Shown: in pieces, positions 35,706 to 44,270 of the stretch
Position numbering within the stretch: position 1 is the stretch's first letter
How the letters are laid out: each line of letters starts with the position of its first letter
Source of the DNA: Mesorhizobium sp.
Lineage (GTDB): Bacteria > Pseudomonadota > Alphaproteobacteria > Rhizobiales > Rhizobiaceae
Direction: 5' to 3'
Length of the DNA: 64,000 bases
Assembly (NCBI GenBank): GCA_004020875.1
Contig: SAPZ01000004.1
Span: forward strand, 1-64,000
The notes under the pieces: model-generated
Databases searched by the model: none
What the model was told of the DNA's origin: nothing
The model's input: only the letters and a program-made list of their open reading frames with translations
Made by a program: the position numbers and the translations under genes

Positions 35706-36464
35706 ATGCGCATTCTCCTGACCAACGACGACGGCATCCACGCTGAAGGGCTGGCGTCGCTCGAGCGCATCGCCCGCACTTTGTCCGACGATGTTTGGGT
35801 CGTCGCGCCGGAGCAGGACCAGTCCGGCTATGCGCATTCGCTGTCGATTTCGGAGCCGCTCCGGCTGCGCAAGATCGGCGAAAAGCATTACGCGGTGCGC
35901 GGCACGCCGACCGACTGCGTCATCATGGGCACGAAAAAAATCCTGCCCGGACCGCCGGACCTGATCCTGTCCGGCGTCAATTCCGGTGCCAACATTGCCG
36001 ACGACGTCACCTATTCCGGCACCGTTGCGGGCGCCATGGAAGGCGCGCTGCTCGGCGTGCGCTCGATCGCGGTCAGCCAGGCCTATTCCTATGTCGGCGA
36101 GGATCGCGTCGTTCCTTACGAGACGACCGAAGCTCTGGCGCCGGCGCTGCTGAAACGACTGGTGGAAACGCCGCTGCCGGACGGCGTGCTGCTCAACGTC
36201 AATTTCCCGAACTGCGCGCCGGACGAGGTCGAAGGCACCGTCGTCACATCGCAGGGCAAGCTGGTTCATAGCCTCTGGGTCGACGAGCGGCGCGACGGGC
36301 GCGGGCTGCCTTATTACTGGCTGCGCTTCGGCCGCGAGCCGGTCGAGGGCAAGAAGGGCACGGACCTTCATGCGCTGCGCAACCGGCTGGTGTCGGTGAC
36401 GCCGCTGCAGCTCGACTTCACCGCCCATGAACTCCGCGACCAACTGACCAAGGCGCTGTCATAG
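35706..36464 (+). CDS. surE: 5'/3'-nucleotidase SurE
   Basis: This 252-residue metal-dependent phosphatase acts on nucleoside monophosphates and helps stationary-phase survival in other bacteria. The N-terminal [15 protein letters not shown] carries the metal-binding DD pair, and [20 protein letters not shown] carries the active-site Ser and Asn. The ATG at 35706 gives the conserved start. It sits directly upstream of pcm, the same order as in E. coli. Confidence 0.95.
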   Translation: MRILLTNDDGIHAEGLASLERIARTLSDDVWVVAPEQDQSGYAHSLSISEPLRLRKIGEKHYAVRGTPTDCVIMGTKKILPGPPDLILSGVNSGANIADDVTYSGTVAGAMEGALLGVRSIAVSQAYSYVGEDRVVPYETTEALAPALLKRLVETPLPDGVLLNVNFPNCAPDEVEGTVVTSQGKLVHSLWVDERRDGRGLPYYWLRFGREPVEGKKGTDLHALRNRLVSVTPLQLDFTAHELRDQLTKALS

Positions 36465-36477
36465 ATAAGGTTTTGGC

Positions 36478-37131
36478 ATGAACACGGGCATCGACGACCG
36501 CGAAGGGTTCGCCGCTTTCCTGCTCAGGCTGCGGGGCAGGGGCACGGCGCCAAAGGCGCTGGTCGCGGCCTTCGAGGCGACGCCGCGGCGCGGCTTCCTG
36601 TCGGCCCAGTTCCATGCGCTCGCCTGGTCGGACGGCATGCTGCCGATCGAATGCGGCGAAGCGATCGAGGGCGCCGATCTGCAGGCAGCGGTGATCGCCG
36701 CGCTGCACATCGAGCCGGGCAATCGCGTGCTCGAGATCGGCACCGGCTCGGGCTACACGGCCGCGGTCATGTCGCGGCTTGCCGCGCGCGTCATCACCAT
36801 CGATCGCTACAAGACGCTCACCGAGCAGGCAAAGCAACGCTTCGAGGCGCTTGCCATCAGCAACATCATCGTCCGCCAGGCGGACGGTTCCAACGGCCTG
36901 CCCAATGAGGGGCCGTTCGACCGCATCGTCGCCTGGGCGGCCTTCGACAGCCTGCCGCGCTTCCTTCTCGATCAATTGTCGAGCGGCGGCGTGGTCATTG
37001 CGCCGATCGGCCCTGAAGAGGGCGAGCAGGTGCTGGCCAAGCTCACCAAGATCGGCAGCCGCTTCGAGCGCGAGGACATCGGTATGGTCAGATTGCAGCC
37101 GATCCTGCGCAGCGTCGCGGCCGTAATCTAG
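36478..37131 (+). CDS. pcm: Protein-L-isoaspartate O-methyltransferase (second copy)
   Basis: This 217-residue AdoMet-dependent methyltransferase repairs isoaspartyl damage. Motif I is VLEIGTGSGYTAAVMSRLA near 84-102, and FDRIVAWAAF is the post-motif active region. The gene lies 14 bases after surE and upstream of an nlpD-like gene, matching the classic surE-pcm-nlpD order, so this copy is the likely orthologue of E. coli Pcm. The copy at 10317-10991 is a diverged paralogue. Confidence 0.9.
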   Translation: MNTGIDDREGFAAFLLRLRGRGTAPKALVAAFEATPRRGFLSAQFHALAWSDGMLPIECGEAIEGADLQAAVIAALHIEPGNRVLEIGTGSGYTAAVMSRLAARVITIDRYKTLTEQAKQRFEALAISNIIVRQADGSNGLPNEGPFDRIVAWAAFDSLPRFLLDQLSSGGVVIAPIGPEEGEQVLAKLTKIGSRFEREDIGMVRLQPILRSVAAVI

Positions 37132-37459
37132 GCTTTCTCAACCGTTCCAGCGAAAGGTCCAGCCGCAAACCGACCGGGTCGGGTCGTGGTCGATGAGACT
37201 TGTGTCGAGGGGCCAGCCCGACCGCCAGCCAACTCTGTTCTCCGCTTCAGAGAGAGGCGAAGTCGTGGCCTGGAAACCGGACGCAAATCCGCCGGAAAGC
37301 CGGCGCGCCCGCCGCGATCCCGACCTGAATTTCGGCCCGCCAAAATTTCCGCCAATGTTTTAAGAAAATTTTCGGCGGATTCTAATGGGTTAACCGGCCA
37401 GTAACATTAACGCGCTTTAATCAGGGCCAGTTTGTACCGGGTCTGTGCGGGTTAGTGCG
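37132..37459. other. 328-bp intergenic region upstream of the nlpD-like gene
   Basis: No gene is seen. A weak hairpin (CCGCC at 37349-37353 with GGCGG at 37374-37378) encloses an AT-rich loop. The last 80 bases are AT-rich with several TTAA tetramers and probably hold the nlpD promoter. Confidence 0.5.
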
Positions 37460-38995
37460 ATGCAATTCAATCACTTGAAAGCAAACAGACGCAATCTGGC
37501 GCGCGGTTGCGCTGTCCTGATGATTGCCGGCGCGGCGGCCGGGTGCAGTTCCCAGTCGATGCGCTTCAACGGTGTCGATGATGTCTTCACATCATCCACC
37601 AACAATCAGCGCGCCATCATCAACAAGCAGAATGTCGACCAGCCCTATCCGGGCGACACGGCCGCGCCTGCGCCGGTCGATGGCACGCACACCCAGTCGG
37701 TGAGCCGCTCCAGCCTCGAGCCGGTCACGGCTCAGCAATTGTCGCCGCCCTCGGCACCGGCTACGGCAAAGCCGATGCGTACCGCCTCGGCTCCCGGTCT
37801 CGCACCGGCTCCGGCACTCGCGCCGGCGCCGCATCTCGACAGGACGGCCACCGGCACCGTCGCGCCGGCCGCAAAGCCCTTCAAGACGGCCGAGCCCGAC
37901 GCCGTGCGCAACGCCAGCGCTGCGCCGCATGCGACCGAAATCGTCGTCCGGGAAGGCGAGACGCTTTCGGGCTTGGCGGCGCACTATCATGTGCCGGCCG
38001 ATGCGATCGCCAAGGTCAACGGGATCGATCCGAAGAAAGGCATCCGGTCCGGCCAGAAGATCGTCATCCCCGCTTATGCCTATTCGAGCACGGCGGAGCC
38101 GAAGGTCGCCCAAGGCAAGCCGGCGAATGCGCCGAAGCAGCCTGCCGGCGCGCCGGAGAAGGTCGCGGTGCTGCCGCAGCAGCCCAAGGTCAAGGACGGC
38201 AAGTCGGCCGCTCAGGTCGACACATCGGCGGCGGCTGCTGGTTCCAAGAACCCCAAGCCCGCGACGCAAGTGGCCGAGGCGAAGCCTGCCGGCGCCGGAG
38301 GCACCTATACTGTCCAGCAGGGCGACTCGCTGTCGTCAATCGCCAGGAAGACCGGCGTCGGCGTCACAGCGCTGAAGCAGGCCAACGGCATGCAGGACGG
38401 CTTGCTCAAGATCGGACAGACGCTCAAGGTCCCGGCCGGCGGCACCGTCGCGGTTGCCGCTGCCAAGCCGACGGCCACCACAGCCAAGCCGGCGGTCGAT
38501 CCGGTGACGACGGCGACGACACCGCCGCCGGCGAAGACCACCGAGACGCTCGCCTCCTACACACCGCCGAAGAAGGACGCCAAGGTCATCCAGCAGGCCG
38601 AGGACGACAATGCCGAGGCGCCCGACGCGACGGGCATTGGCAAGATGCGCTGGCCGGTGCGTGGCCGCGTGATCTCGAGCTTCGGCTCCGGCAGGGACGG
38701 CGTCGACATCGCGGTGCCGGAAGGAACGCCGATCAAGGCAGCCGAGAACGGCGTGGTCATCTATGCCGGCGACGGCCTCAAGGAATTCGGCAACACCGTG
38801 CTGGTGCGGCACGAGAACGGCCTAGTCACCGTCTATGGCCACGCAAGCTCGATCGAGGTGCAGCGCGGCCAGAAGGTCAAGCGCGGCCAGGAGATCGCGC
38901 TGTCCGGCATGAGCGGCACCACCGACTCGCCCAAGCTGCACTTCGAGGTGCGCAAGAACTCGGCACCAGTCGATCCGTCCGGCTATCTCGAATAG
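37460..38995 (+). CDS. nlpD: NlpD-like lipoprotein with two LysM domains and a degenerate M23 (LytM) domain
   Basis: This 511-residue envelope protein has an N-terminal signal with a lipobox-like AAGC (Cys29), two LysM modules (EIVVREGETLSGLAAHYHVP near 160; TYTVQQGDSLSSIARKTGVG near 283) that bind peptidoglycan, Pro/Ala linkers and a C-terminal LytM domain (about 400-511). Of the five usual LytM residues, the first zinc His is Arg412 and the first His of the HxH motif is Lys492; D416, H461 and H494 remain. E. coli NlpD is degenerate in the same way and activates amidases rather than cutting peptidoglycan. The ATG at 37460 is preferred over GTG at 37445. Confidence 0.87.
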   Translation: MQFNHLKANRRNLARGCAVLMIAGAAAGCSSQSMRFNGVDDVFTSSTNNQRAIINKQNVDQPYPGDTAAPAPVDGTHTQSVSRSSLEPVTAQQLSPPSAPATAKPMRTASAPGLAPAPALAPAPHLDRTATGTVAPAAKPFKTAEPDAVRNASAAPHATEIVVREGETLSGLAAHYHVPADAIAKVNGIDPKKGIRSGQKIVIPAYAYSSTAEPKVAQGKPANAPKQPAGAPEKVAVLPQQPKVKDGKSAAQVDTSAAAAGSKNPKPATQVAEAKPAGAGGTYTVQQGDSLSSIARKTGVGVTALKQANGMQDGLLKIGQTLKVPAGGTVAVAAAKPTATTAKPAVDPVTTATTPPPAKTTETLASYTPPKKDAKVIQQAEDDNAEAPDATGIGKMRWPVRGRVISSFGSGRDGVDIAVPEGTPIKAAENGVVIYAGDGLKEFGNTVLVRHENGLVTVYGHASSIEVQRGQKVKRGQEIALSGMSGTTDSPKLHFEVRKNSAPVDPSGYLE

Positions 38996-39047
38996 AACAA
39001 GAACAATTGCGGGCCGCCTGACCTCCAGTCCGGCCCGCCGTCTTCAG

Positions 39048-39073
39048 CCCGTTCCGCAAGGAGCGGGTTTTTT
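39048..39073 (+). terminator. Rho-independent terminator after nlpD
   Basis: CCCGTTCC-GCAA-GGAGCGGG forms an 8-bp stem (one G-T pair) with a GCAA tetraloop, followed by six T. It ends at the convergent epimerase pseudogene. Confidence 0.85.
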
Positions 39074-39661
39074 CAGTTGAGCGGGATGCGGAGCGTGTCG
39101 GCGATCATTTCCTCAAGGCTGCTGGCCTTCACGCCCAAGCGTATCCGCGTCGGAGGAATCAACCAGCAGGGGGGTCTCGAGGAGATACCTCATCTCGATC
39201 AGCTCCTGCATGCCCAGCGCTTCCATCTCGGGGATGGAGTAGGAGTGCGTCTCGGCAATATGCCGGTCGAGCATCGCGGCGGTTTTGCGAATAAGCTCGT
39301 TGGGCGAGGCGTGTTGCGAGGGTACATGAAACGCCCGTCCCCATTCGCCGGTGTAGCGGGAGGCCTCGATAAGCGTCCAGGCGACGTCCTTGCTGAAGGT
39401 CCAGGCATGAGTTGCGTCGAGGTCGCCATGAAGGCGACGGTGTTGTCCTCGATGATGGAGGGCAGGGCGATCAGCGAGAAATAGCTGATCGCGCCGTGGC
39501 CGAGATAGTCGCTGGAGCGCATCTCGATCGCCGGCACGCTGGCGCGGGCGGTCCGCTGCCACATGATCGTCCCGACGGTTCCCTTGTTCGAATTCGGGCC
39601 CAGCGGCATGTCGGAACGAAGCGGGCGCAACTTGCGACGGGCGCAGCCGCCCAGGTGACAT
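39073..39661 (-). pseudogene. NAD-dependent epimerase/dehydratase remnant, truncated and twice frameshifted
   Basis: Three reading frames on the minus strand join into the C-terminal half of an NAD(P)-dependent epimerase. First comes GPNSNKGTVGTIMWQR then EMRSSDYLGHGAISYFSL. After a frame change near 39425 comes DLDATHAWTFSKDVAWTLIE then GEWGRAFHVPSQ. After a second change near 39135 comes VKASSLEEMIADTLRIPLN and a stop at 39073-39075. The N-terminal Rossmann half is missing: the sequence upstream belongs to the ATPase gene. Such pieces match short-chain epimerases of the NmrA-like/extended type. If sequencing is correct, the gene is dead. Confidence 0.75.
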
Positions 39662-40534
39662 TCAATCCTTGAGCGGCTTGCCGAGCCGGCCGGCGAGGTC
39701 CTGCGTGAACTGCCAGGCGACACGGCCGGAACGGCTGCCGCGCGTTGTTGCCCATTCCAGAGCTTCGGCGCGCAACTGCTCGGGATCGATGGCCAGGTCG
39801 TGATAGCGGACATAGCCGTCGATCATGTCGAGATATTCGTCCTGCGAGCATTTGTGGAAGCCGAGCCACAGGCCGAAACGGTCCGAAAGCGAGACCTTCT
39901 CCTCGACCGCTTCCGAGGGGTTGATGGCGGTCGACCGTTCATTGTCGATCATGTCGCGCGGCAACAGATGCCGCCGATTGGACGTGGCATAGAAAATGAC
40001 GTTGGCGGGCCGGCCCTCGACGCCGCCTTCCAGAGCCGCCTTCAGCGATTTGTACGAGGTGTCGTCATGGTCGAAGGAAAGGTCGTCGCAAAACAGGATG
40101 AATCGGTAAGGCGCTGCCTTCAGGAGAGCCATCAGCTTGGGCAGGGTGTCGATGTCCTCGCGGTGGATCTCGATCAGCTTCAGCAGCCGGTCGAGCTTGT
40201 CCGAGGCGTTGACGGTGGCATGCACGGCCTTGACCAGGGACGATTTGCCCATGCCGCGCGCGCCCCACAACAGCACATTGTTGGCTGCGTAGCCGGACGC
40301 AAAGCGCTCGGTGTTGTCGAGCAGGATGTCGCGCACGCGGTCGACGCCGCGGATCAGGCCGATGTCGACGCGGTTTACCTTGCGCACCGGCTCCAGGAAA
40401 CCGGGATCAGCCTGCCAGACGAAACAGTCGGCGACACCCAGGTCGGTCTCCGGCACGGGCGGCGGGGCGAGGCGGGACACCGCCTCGATCAGGCGGTCCA
40501 GCTTCTTGTTTAAGGCGTCCAGGCTGTCGGTCAT
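39662..40534 (-). CDS. DUF815-family AAA-type ATPase
   Basis: This 290-residue P-loop protein has Walker A GARGMGKSS near 98-106 and Walker B FILFCDDLSF near 150, inside the typical DUF815 layout (VDRVRDILLDNTERFASGYAANNVLLWG; VIFYATSNRRHLLPRDM). Family members occur widely in Proteobacteria with no fixed function; AAA-type remodelling is assumed. It is complete, starts with ATG at 40534 and is convergent with nlpD through the epimerase remnant. Confidence 0.88.
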   Translation of the reverse strand: MTDSLDALNKKLDRLIEAVSRLAPPPVPETDLGVADCFVWQADPGFLEPVRKVNRVDIGLIRGVDRVRDILLDNTERFASGYAANNVLLWGARGMGKSSLVKAVHATVNASDKLDRLLKLIEIHREDIDTLPKLMALLKAAPYRFILFCDDLSFDHDDTSYKSLKAALEGGVEGRPANVIFYATSNRRHLLPRDMIDNERSTAINPSEAVEEKVSLSDRFGLWLGFHKCSQDEYLDMIDGYVRYHDLAIDPEQLRAEALEWATTRGSRSGRVAWQFTQDLAGRLGKPLKD

Positions 40535-40610
40535 TTCGGGTCTTTTTGTTGAGGCACTTCAGCGTGTGGGAGCAGCTTCCATGACATCGCTGCTAGAACC
40601 AGTCCCAAGC

Positions 40611-40633
40611 TTTTGTTGGAGCATGATCTTTTC
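40611..40633 (+). repeat. Half copy of a rhizobial palindromic repeat
   Basis: These 23 bases are identical to 43795-43817, the left arm of a complete palindromic repeat (core GGAGCATGATCTTTTC). The right arm has decayed here. It lies upstream of yajC. Confidence 0.6.
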
Positions 40634-40801
40634 TGTGGACTCCAAGCCACTTCCGCTGCGACGCTCTAGCACGGCGCAAACGGTTGGAAAAGCAACGGAT
40701 TGGGCTGGCGGCGCAGTTGCATTGGCAAGTTTACCGACTATATTCCGGCCAAATTTTCGTGGGGCCGCCGCGGCGGAATTTCACCATCCAGGAGTTTCTT
40801 G

Positions 40802-41140
40802 ATGTTCGTTACACCGGCATACGCCCAGGGCGTCGGCGCTTCGCCAGACATGTTCATCTCGATTTTGCCGTTTGTCCTGATTTTCGTGATCATGTATTTT
40901 CTGATCATCCGGCCGCAGCGCGCGCAGTTGAAGAAGCGCCAGGAAATGCTCTCGGCGGTGCGCCGCGGCGATACGGTGGTGACCGGCGGCGGCTTCGTCG
41001 GCAAGGTGACCAAGGTGATCGACGACAATGAGCTGGAGATCGACCTTGGCGGCGGAACCAAGGTGACGGCGCTCCGTTCGACGATCACGGACGTGCGCGT
41101 CAAGGGCGAGCCGGTGGCAAACCAGAACGCCAAGAAGTAA
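40802..41140 (+). CDS. yajC: Preprotein translocase subunit YajC
   Basis: This 112-residue accessory of the SecDF complex has one membrane helix (MFISILPFVLIFVIMYFLII, about 17-36) followed by the signature RPQRAQLKKRQEML and GDTVVTGGGFVGKVTKV. The ATG at 40802 gives the expected short N-terminus. It precedes secDF by 54 bases; the two are normally one operon. Confidence 0.94.
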   Translation: MFVTPAYAQGVGASPDMFISILPFVLIFVIMYFLIIRPQRAQLKKRQEMLSAVRRGDTVVTGGGFVGKVTKVIDDNELEIDLGGGTKVTALRSTITDVRVKGEPVANQNAKK

Positions 41141-41194
41141 CCTAACGTCGATGGCGGAACGCTGCCGCTTGTACGCCTGAACGGATAAGAACGA

Positions 41195-43744
41195 ATGCTC
41201 TATTTCTCGCGCCTGAAGATGATCCTGATCTGGCTCGCCGTGGCCATCACAGTGATCCTCGCCGCGCCCAATCTTTTTCCGGCAAGCACGCTGGCGCAGC
41301 TACCGAGCTGGGTGCCCAAGCGGCAGATGACGCTCGGCCTCGACCTTCAGGGCGGCTCGCACATCCTGCTCCAGATGGATCAGAATGACCTGATCAAGGA
41401 TCAGTTGGAGACGACGCGGGACGAGATCAGGACGCTGCTGCGTGACGCCAAGATCCAATATACCGGCCTGGGGGGGACAGGTCGAACTGTGCAAGTGCGT
41501 ATCAACGATCCGAGCCAGGTCGAAGCCGCAAAGACAGCACTAAAGCCGATAACCAATCCGATCACCGCCGGTCTCTTCAGCGGCGGTTCCGTCCAGTCGA
41601 TGACTTTGGACAACTCCGAGCCGGGATTGTTGAAGTTCACGGTAACGGATGCGGGTATCAAATATCGCACGTCGACGGCGTTGTCGCAGGCGATCGAAGT
41701 GGTCGAACGGCGCGTCAACGCGCTCGGTACCACAGAACCGATTGTGCAGCGCCAGGGTGACGATCGCATCCTGGTCCAGGTTCCCGGACTTCAGAATCCG
41801 CAGAGGCTCAAGGACATTATCGGCCAGACCGCCAAGCTGACGTTCCAGATGGTGGACACGTCGGTGCCGGTCCAAGACGCGATGAAGAACCGTCCGCCGC
41901 CAGGCGATTCCATCCTGTATTCGCAGGACGATCCTCCGGTTCCTTACCTCGTCGAAAACCGCGTCATCGTGTCGGGTGAAGATCTGTCGAATGCGACGCC
42001 GACCTATAACTCGCAGACAAACGAGCCGGTGGTTTCGTTCACCTTCAATTCCCGCGGGGCGACACGGTTCGGTCAGGCGACCCAGCAGAATGTCGGCAAG
42101 CCATTCGCCATCGTGCTCGACAACCAGGTGATTTCGGCGCCGGTTATCCGCGAGCCGATCCTTGGCGGCAGCGGCCAGATCTCCGGCAATTTCACGGCAG
42201 AAAGCGCCAACGATCTTGCCGTGCTCTTGCGAGCGGGCGCCTTGCCGGCAAAGCTGACCATCATCGAAGAGCGCACGGTCGGTCCCGGCCTCGGGCAGGA
42301 CTCCATCCACGCCGGTAAGGTGGCGGGCGTGATCGGCTCGATCCTCGTCGTCGCTTTCATGTTCGTCGCCTACGGCTTCCTCGGCTTCCTCGCCAACATT
42401 GCCTTGGCCGTCCATGTCGCGATGATCGTGGGGGCGCTGTCGCTGCTCGGCGCCACGCTGACCTTGCCTGGTATTGCGGGCATCGTGCTCACCATCGGCA
42501 TGGCGGTGGATTCCAACGTTCTGATCTATGAGCGCATCCGGGAGGAGCGGCGCAACGGCCGCTCGGTGATCCAGGCGATCGACACCGGTTTCTCCAAGGC
42601 GCTGGCGACGATCGTCGACTCCAACGTCACCTCGCTGATCGCCACCGTGGTGCTGTTCTTCCTCGGCACGGGGCCGGTCAAGGGCTTTGCCATCACTTAT
42701 GCCATCGGTATTTTGACCACGGTCTTCACCGCCTTCACCTTCACCCGCATGCTTGTGGCGATCTGGCTGCGGCGCGCCCGTCCGAAGGAATTGCCGCGCG
42801 CCCCGGTCACCTTCATTCCGCCAGGGACGAAGATCCCGTTCATGGGGATCCGCCGCTGGACCTTTGCGCTTTCAAGCACCTTGTCCATCCTCTCGGTTGT
42901 CGGATTCCTGACCCTCGGCATCAACTACGGCATCGACTTCAGGGGCGGTTCGCTGATCGAGGTACAATCCAAACAGGGCGACGCGAACCTTGGCGACATC
43001 CGCTCGCGACTGTCGGACCTCAACATCGGCGAAATCCAGGTACAGCAATTCGGCGCTCCGAACGACGTGCTGATCCGCGTCGGCACGCAGGACGCCGGCG
43101 AAAACGCCGAACAGACCGTCATCGACAAGGTGCGGGGCGAATTGCAAGACCAGTACGACTTCCGTCGCGTCGAAGTCGTGGGGCCGACGGTTTCCGGCGA
43201 ACTCGCCAAGCAAGGCACGATCGCCATGCTGATCGCGTTGGCCGGTATCCTGCTCTATGTCTGGTTCCGTTTCGAATGGCAGTTCGCGGTCGGCGCCATC
43301 GTGGCGACAGTCCACGACGTGGTCATGACGATCGGCTTCTTCGTCCTGACCGGTCTGGAGTTCAACCAGTCGTCGCTGGCGGCGATCCTGACCATCATCG
43401 GCTATTCGCTGAACGACACCATCGTCGTCTATGACCGGGTCCGCGAGGATCTTCGAAAATACAAGAAGATGCCGCTGCCGCAGCTCTTGAACAACGCCAT
43501 CAACGAGACGCTGTCCAGAACCACGTTGACGTCGGTCACGACATCGCTGGCGCTGTTGGCGCTGGTGTTGTTCGGCGGCGAAGTGATCCGCTCCTTCACG
43601 CTGGCGATGCTGTTCGGCGTGGTGTTCGGCACCTATTCGTCGATCTTCATCGCCGCGCCACTGCTGATCCTGTTCAAGTTGCGGCCGCAGGCCGCGACCG
43701 AAGAGGAGAAGAAACCGGTGAATGGCAAGGCCGTGACGACCTGA
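41195..43744 (+). CDS. secDF: Fused protein-export membrane protein SecDF
   Basis: This 849-residue proton-driven accessory of the Sec translocon pulls exported proteins to the periplasm. SecD occupies about residues 1-530, with a long first periplasmic domain containing P1 (LGLDLQGGSHILLQMD) and helices with GIVLTIGMAVDSNVLIYERI. SecF occupies about 545-849, with GINYGIDFRGGSLIEVQ and TIIGYSLNDTIVVYDRVRE. Twelve membrane helices are expected. The fusion of the two subunits is common in rhizobia. A palindromic repeat follows the stop. Confidence 0.95.
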   Translation: MLYFSRLKMILIWLAVAITVILAAPNLFPASTLAQLPSWVPKRQMTLGLDLQGGSHILLQMDQNDLIKDQLETTRDEIRTLLRDAKIQYTGLGGTGRTVQVRINDPSQVEAAKTALKPITNPITAGLFSGGSVQSMTLDNSEPGLLKFTVTDAGIKYRTSTALSQAIEVVERRVNALGTTEPIVQRQGDDRILVQVPGLQNPQRLKDIIGQTAKLTFQMVDTSVPVQDAMKNRPPPGDSILYSQDDPPVPYLVENRVIVSGEDLSNATPTYNSQTNEPVVSFTFNSRGATRFGQATQQNVGKPFAIVLDNQVISAPVIREPILGGSGQISGNFTAESANDLAVLLRAGALPAKLTIIEERTVGPGLGQDSIHAGKVAGVIGSILVVAFMFVAYGFLGFLANIALAVHVAMIVGALSLLGATLTLPGIAGIVLTIGMAVDSNVLIYERIREERRNGRSVIQAIDTGFSKALATIVDSNVTSLIATVVLFFLGTGPVKGFAITYAIGILTTVFTAFTFTRMLVAIWLRRARPKELPRAPVTFIPPGTKIPFMGIRRWTFALSSTLSILSVVGFLTLGINYGIDFRGGSLIEVQSKQGDANLGDIRSRLSDLNIGEIQVQQFGAPNDVLIRVGTQDAGENAEQTVIDKVRGELQDQYDFRRVEVVGPTVSGELAKQGTIAMLIALAGILLYVWFRFEWQFAVGAIVATVHDVVMTIGFFVLTGLEFNQSSLAAILTIIGYSLNDTIVVYDRVREDLRKYKKMPLPQLLNNAINETLSRTTLTSVTTSLALLALVLFGGEVIRSFTLAMLFGVVFGTYSSIFIAAPLLILFKLRPQAATEEEKKPVNGKAVTT

Positions 43745-43794
43745 CGCTGCCGGATCAGGATGACGTTTCGTTGAACTGTCCTCCTGATCTAACC

Positions 43795-43851
43795 TTTTGT
43801 TGGAGCATGATCTTTTCCGAAAACCGGTTCCCACTTTTCGGGATCATGCTC
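43795..43851. repeat. Rhizobial intergenic palindromic repeat
   Basis: GAGCATGATC (43803-43812) pairs with GATCATGCTC (43842-43851), and inside it CCGAAAA (43817-43823) with TTTTCGG (43835-43841). The inner ACCGGTTCCCAC loop is the form scattered through Mesorhizobium and Bradyrhizobium chromosomes. A degenerate copy is at 40611. Confidence 0.8.
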
Positions 43852-43880
43852 TAGAGCCGGATGAGCTACGCTCTAGATAT

Positions 43881-44270
43881 ATGGCTAAAGGCATCATCAT
43901 CCGCGAGGCGCATTTCCCGGGCAAGGCGGCGATCGAGGCCTATGGCAATGGCGGCTTCCGCTTCGCGGACATGTCGCATCGCGGATCGCTGCTTGTCCTT
44001 CCGTCGGGCATCCATGGCTGGGAACCTGCCGATCCGCAGGCGCTGAAGGCCTCGGATTTCGATAGGTTGCTCGGCGAAGCCAACCAGGTCGATATACTGT
44101 TGGTCGGTATGGGCAGGGATTTGCGGCCGTTGCCGGCATCGTTGCGCGCTGCACTCAAGGAGGCCGGAATCTCCGCCGACCCGATGTCGACCGGCGCGGC
44201 GGTGCGGACCTACAATGTGCTCCTGGCCGAAGACCGCGCCGTGGCCGCCGCGCTGATCGCCGTCGATTGA
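43881..44270 (+). CDS. Mth938-like (DUF498) protein, NDUFAF3 homologue
   Basis: This 129-residue protein is of the Mth938/DUF498 fold (YGNGGFRFADMSHRGSLLVLP ... ILLVGMGRDLRPLPASLRAAL ... GAAVRTYNVLLAEDR). The family includes human NDUFAF3, a complex I assembly factor, whose bacterial relatives typically lie beside secDF, as here. The ATG at 43881 is used; the upstream frame runs through the palindromic repeat. The next gene starts immediately after its stop. Confidence 0.88.
   Translation: MAKGIIIREAHFPGKAAIEAYGNGGFRFADMSHRGSLLVLPSGIHGWEPADPQALKASDFDRLLGEANQVDILLVGMGRDLRPLPASLRAALKEAGISADPMSTGAAVRTYNVLLAEDRAVAAALIAVD

Noticed and set aside
37385..37430. CtrA-like TTAA tetramers upstream of nlpD
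   Set aside because: Spacings are 6 or 13 bases rather than 7, so they do not make a CtrA box.
39412..39672. 86-codon plus-strand frame opposite the epimerase remnant
   Set aside because: The minus strand carries recognisable epimerase segments; the plus frame has no match.
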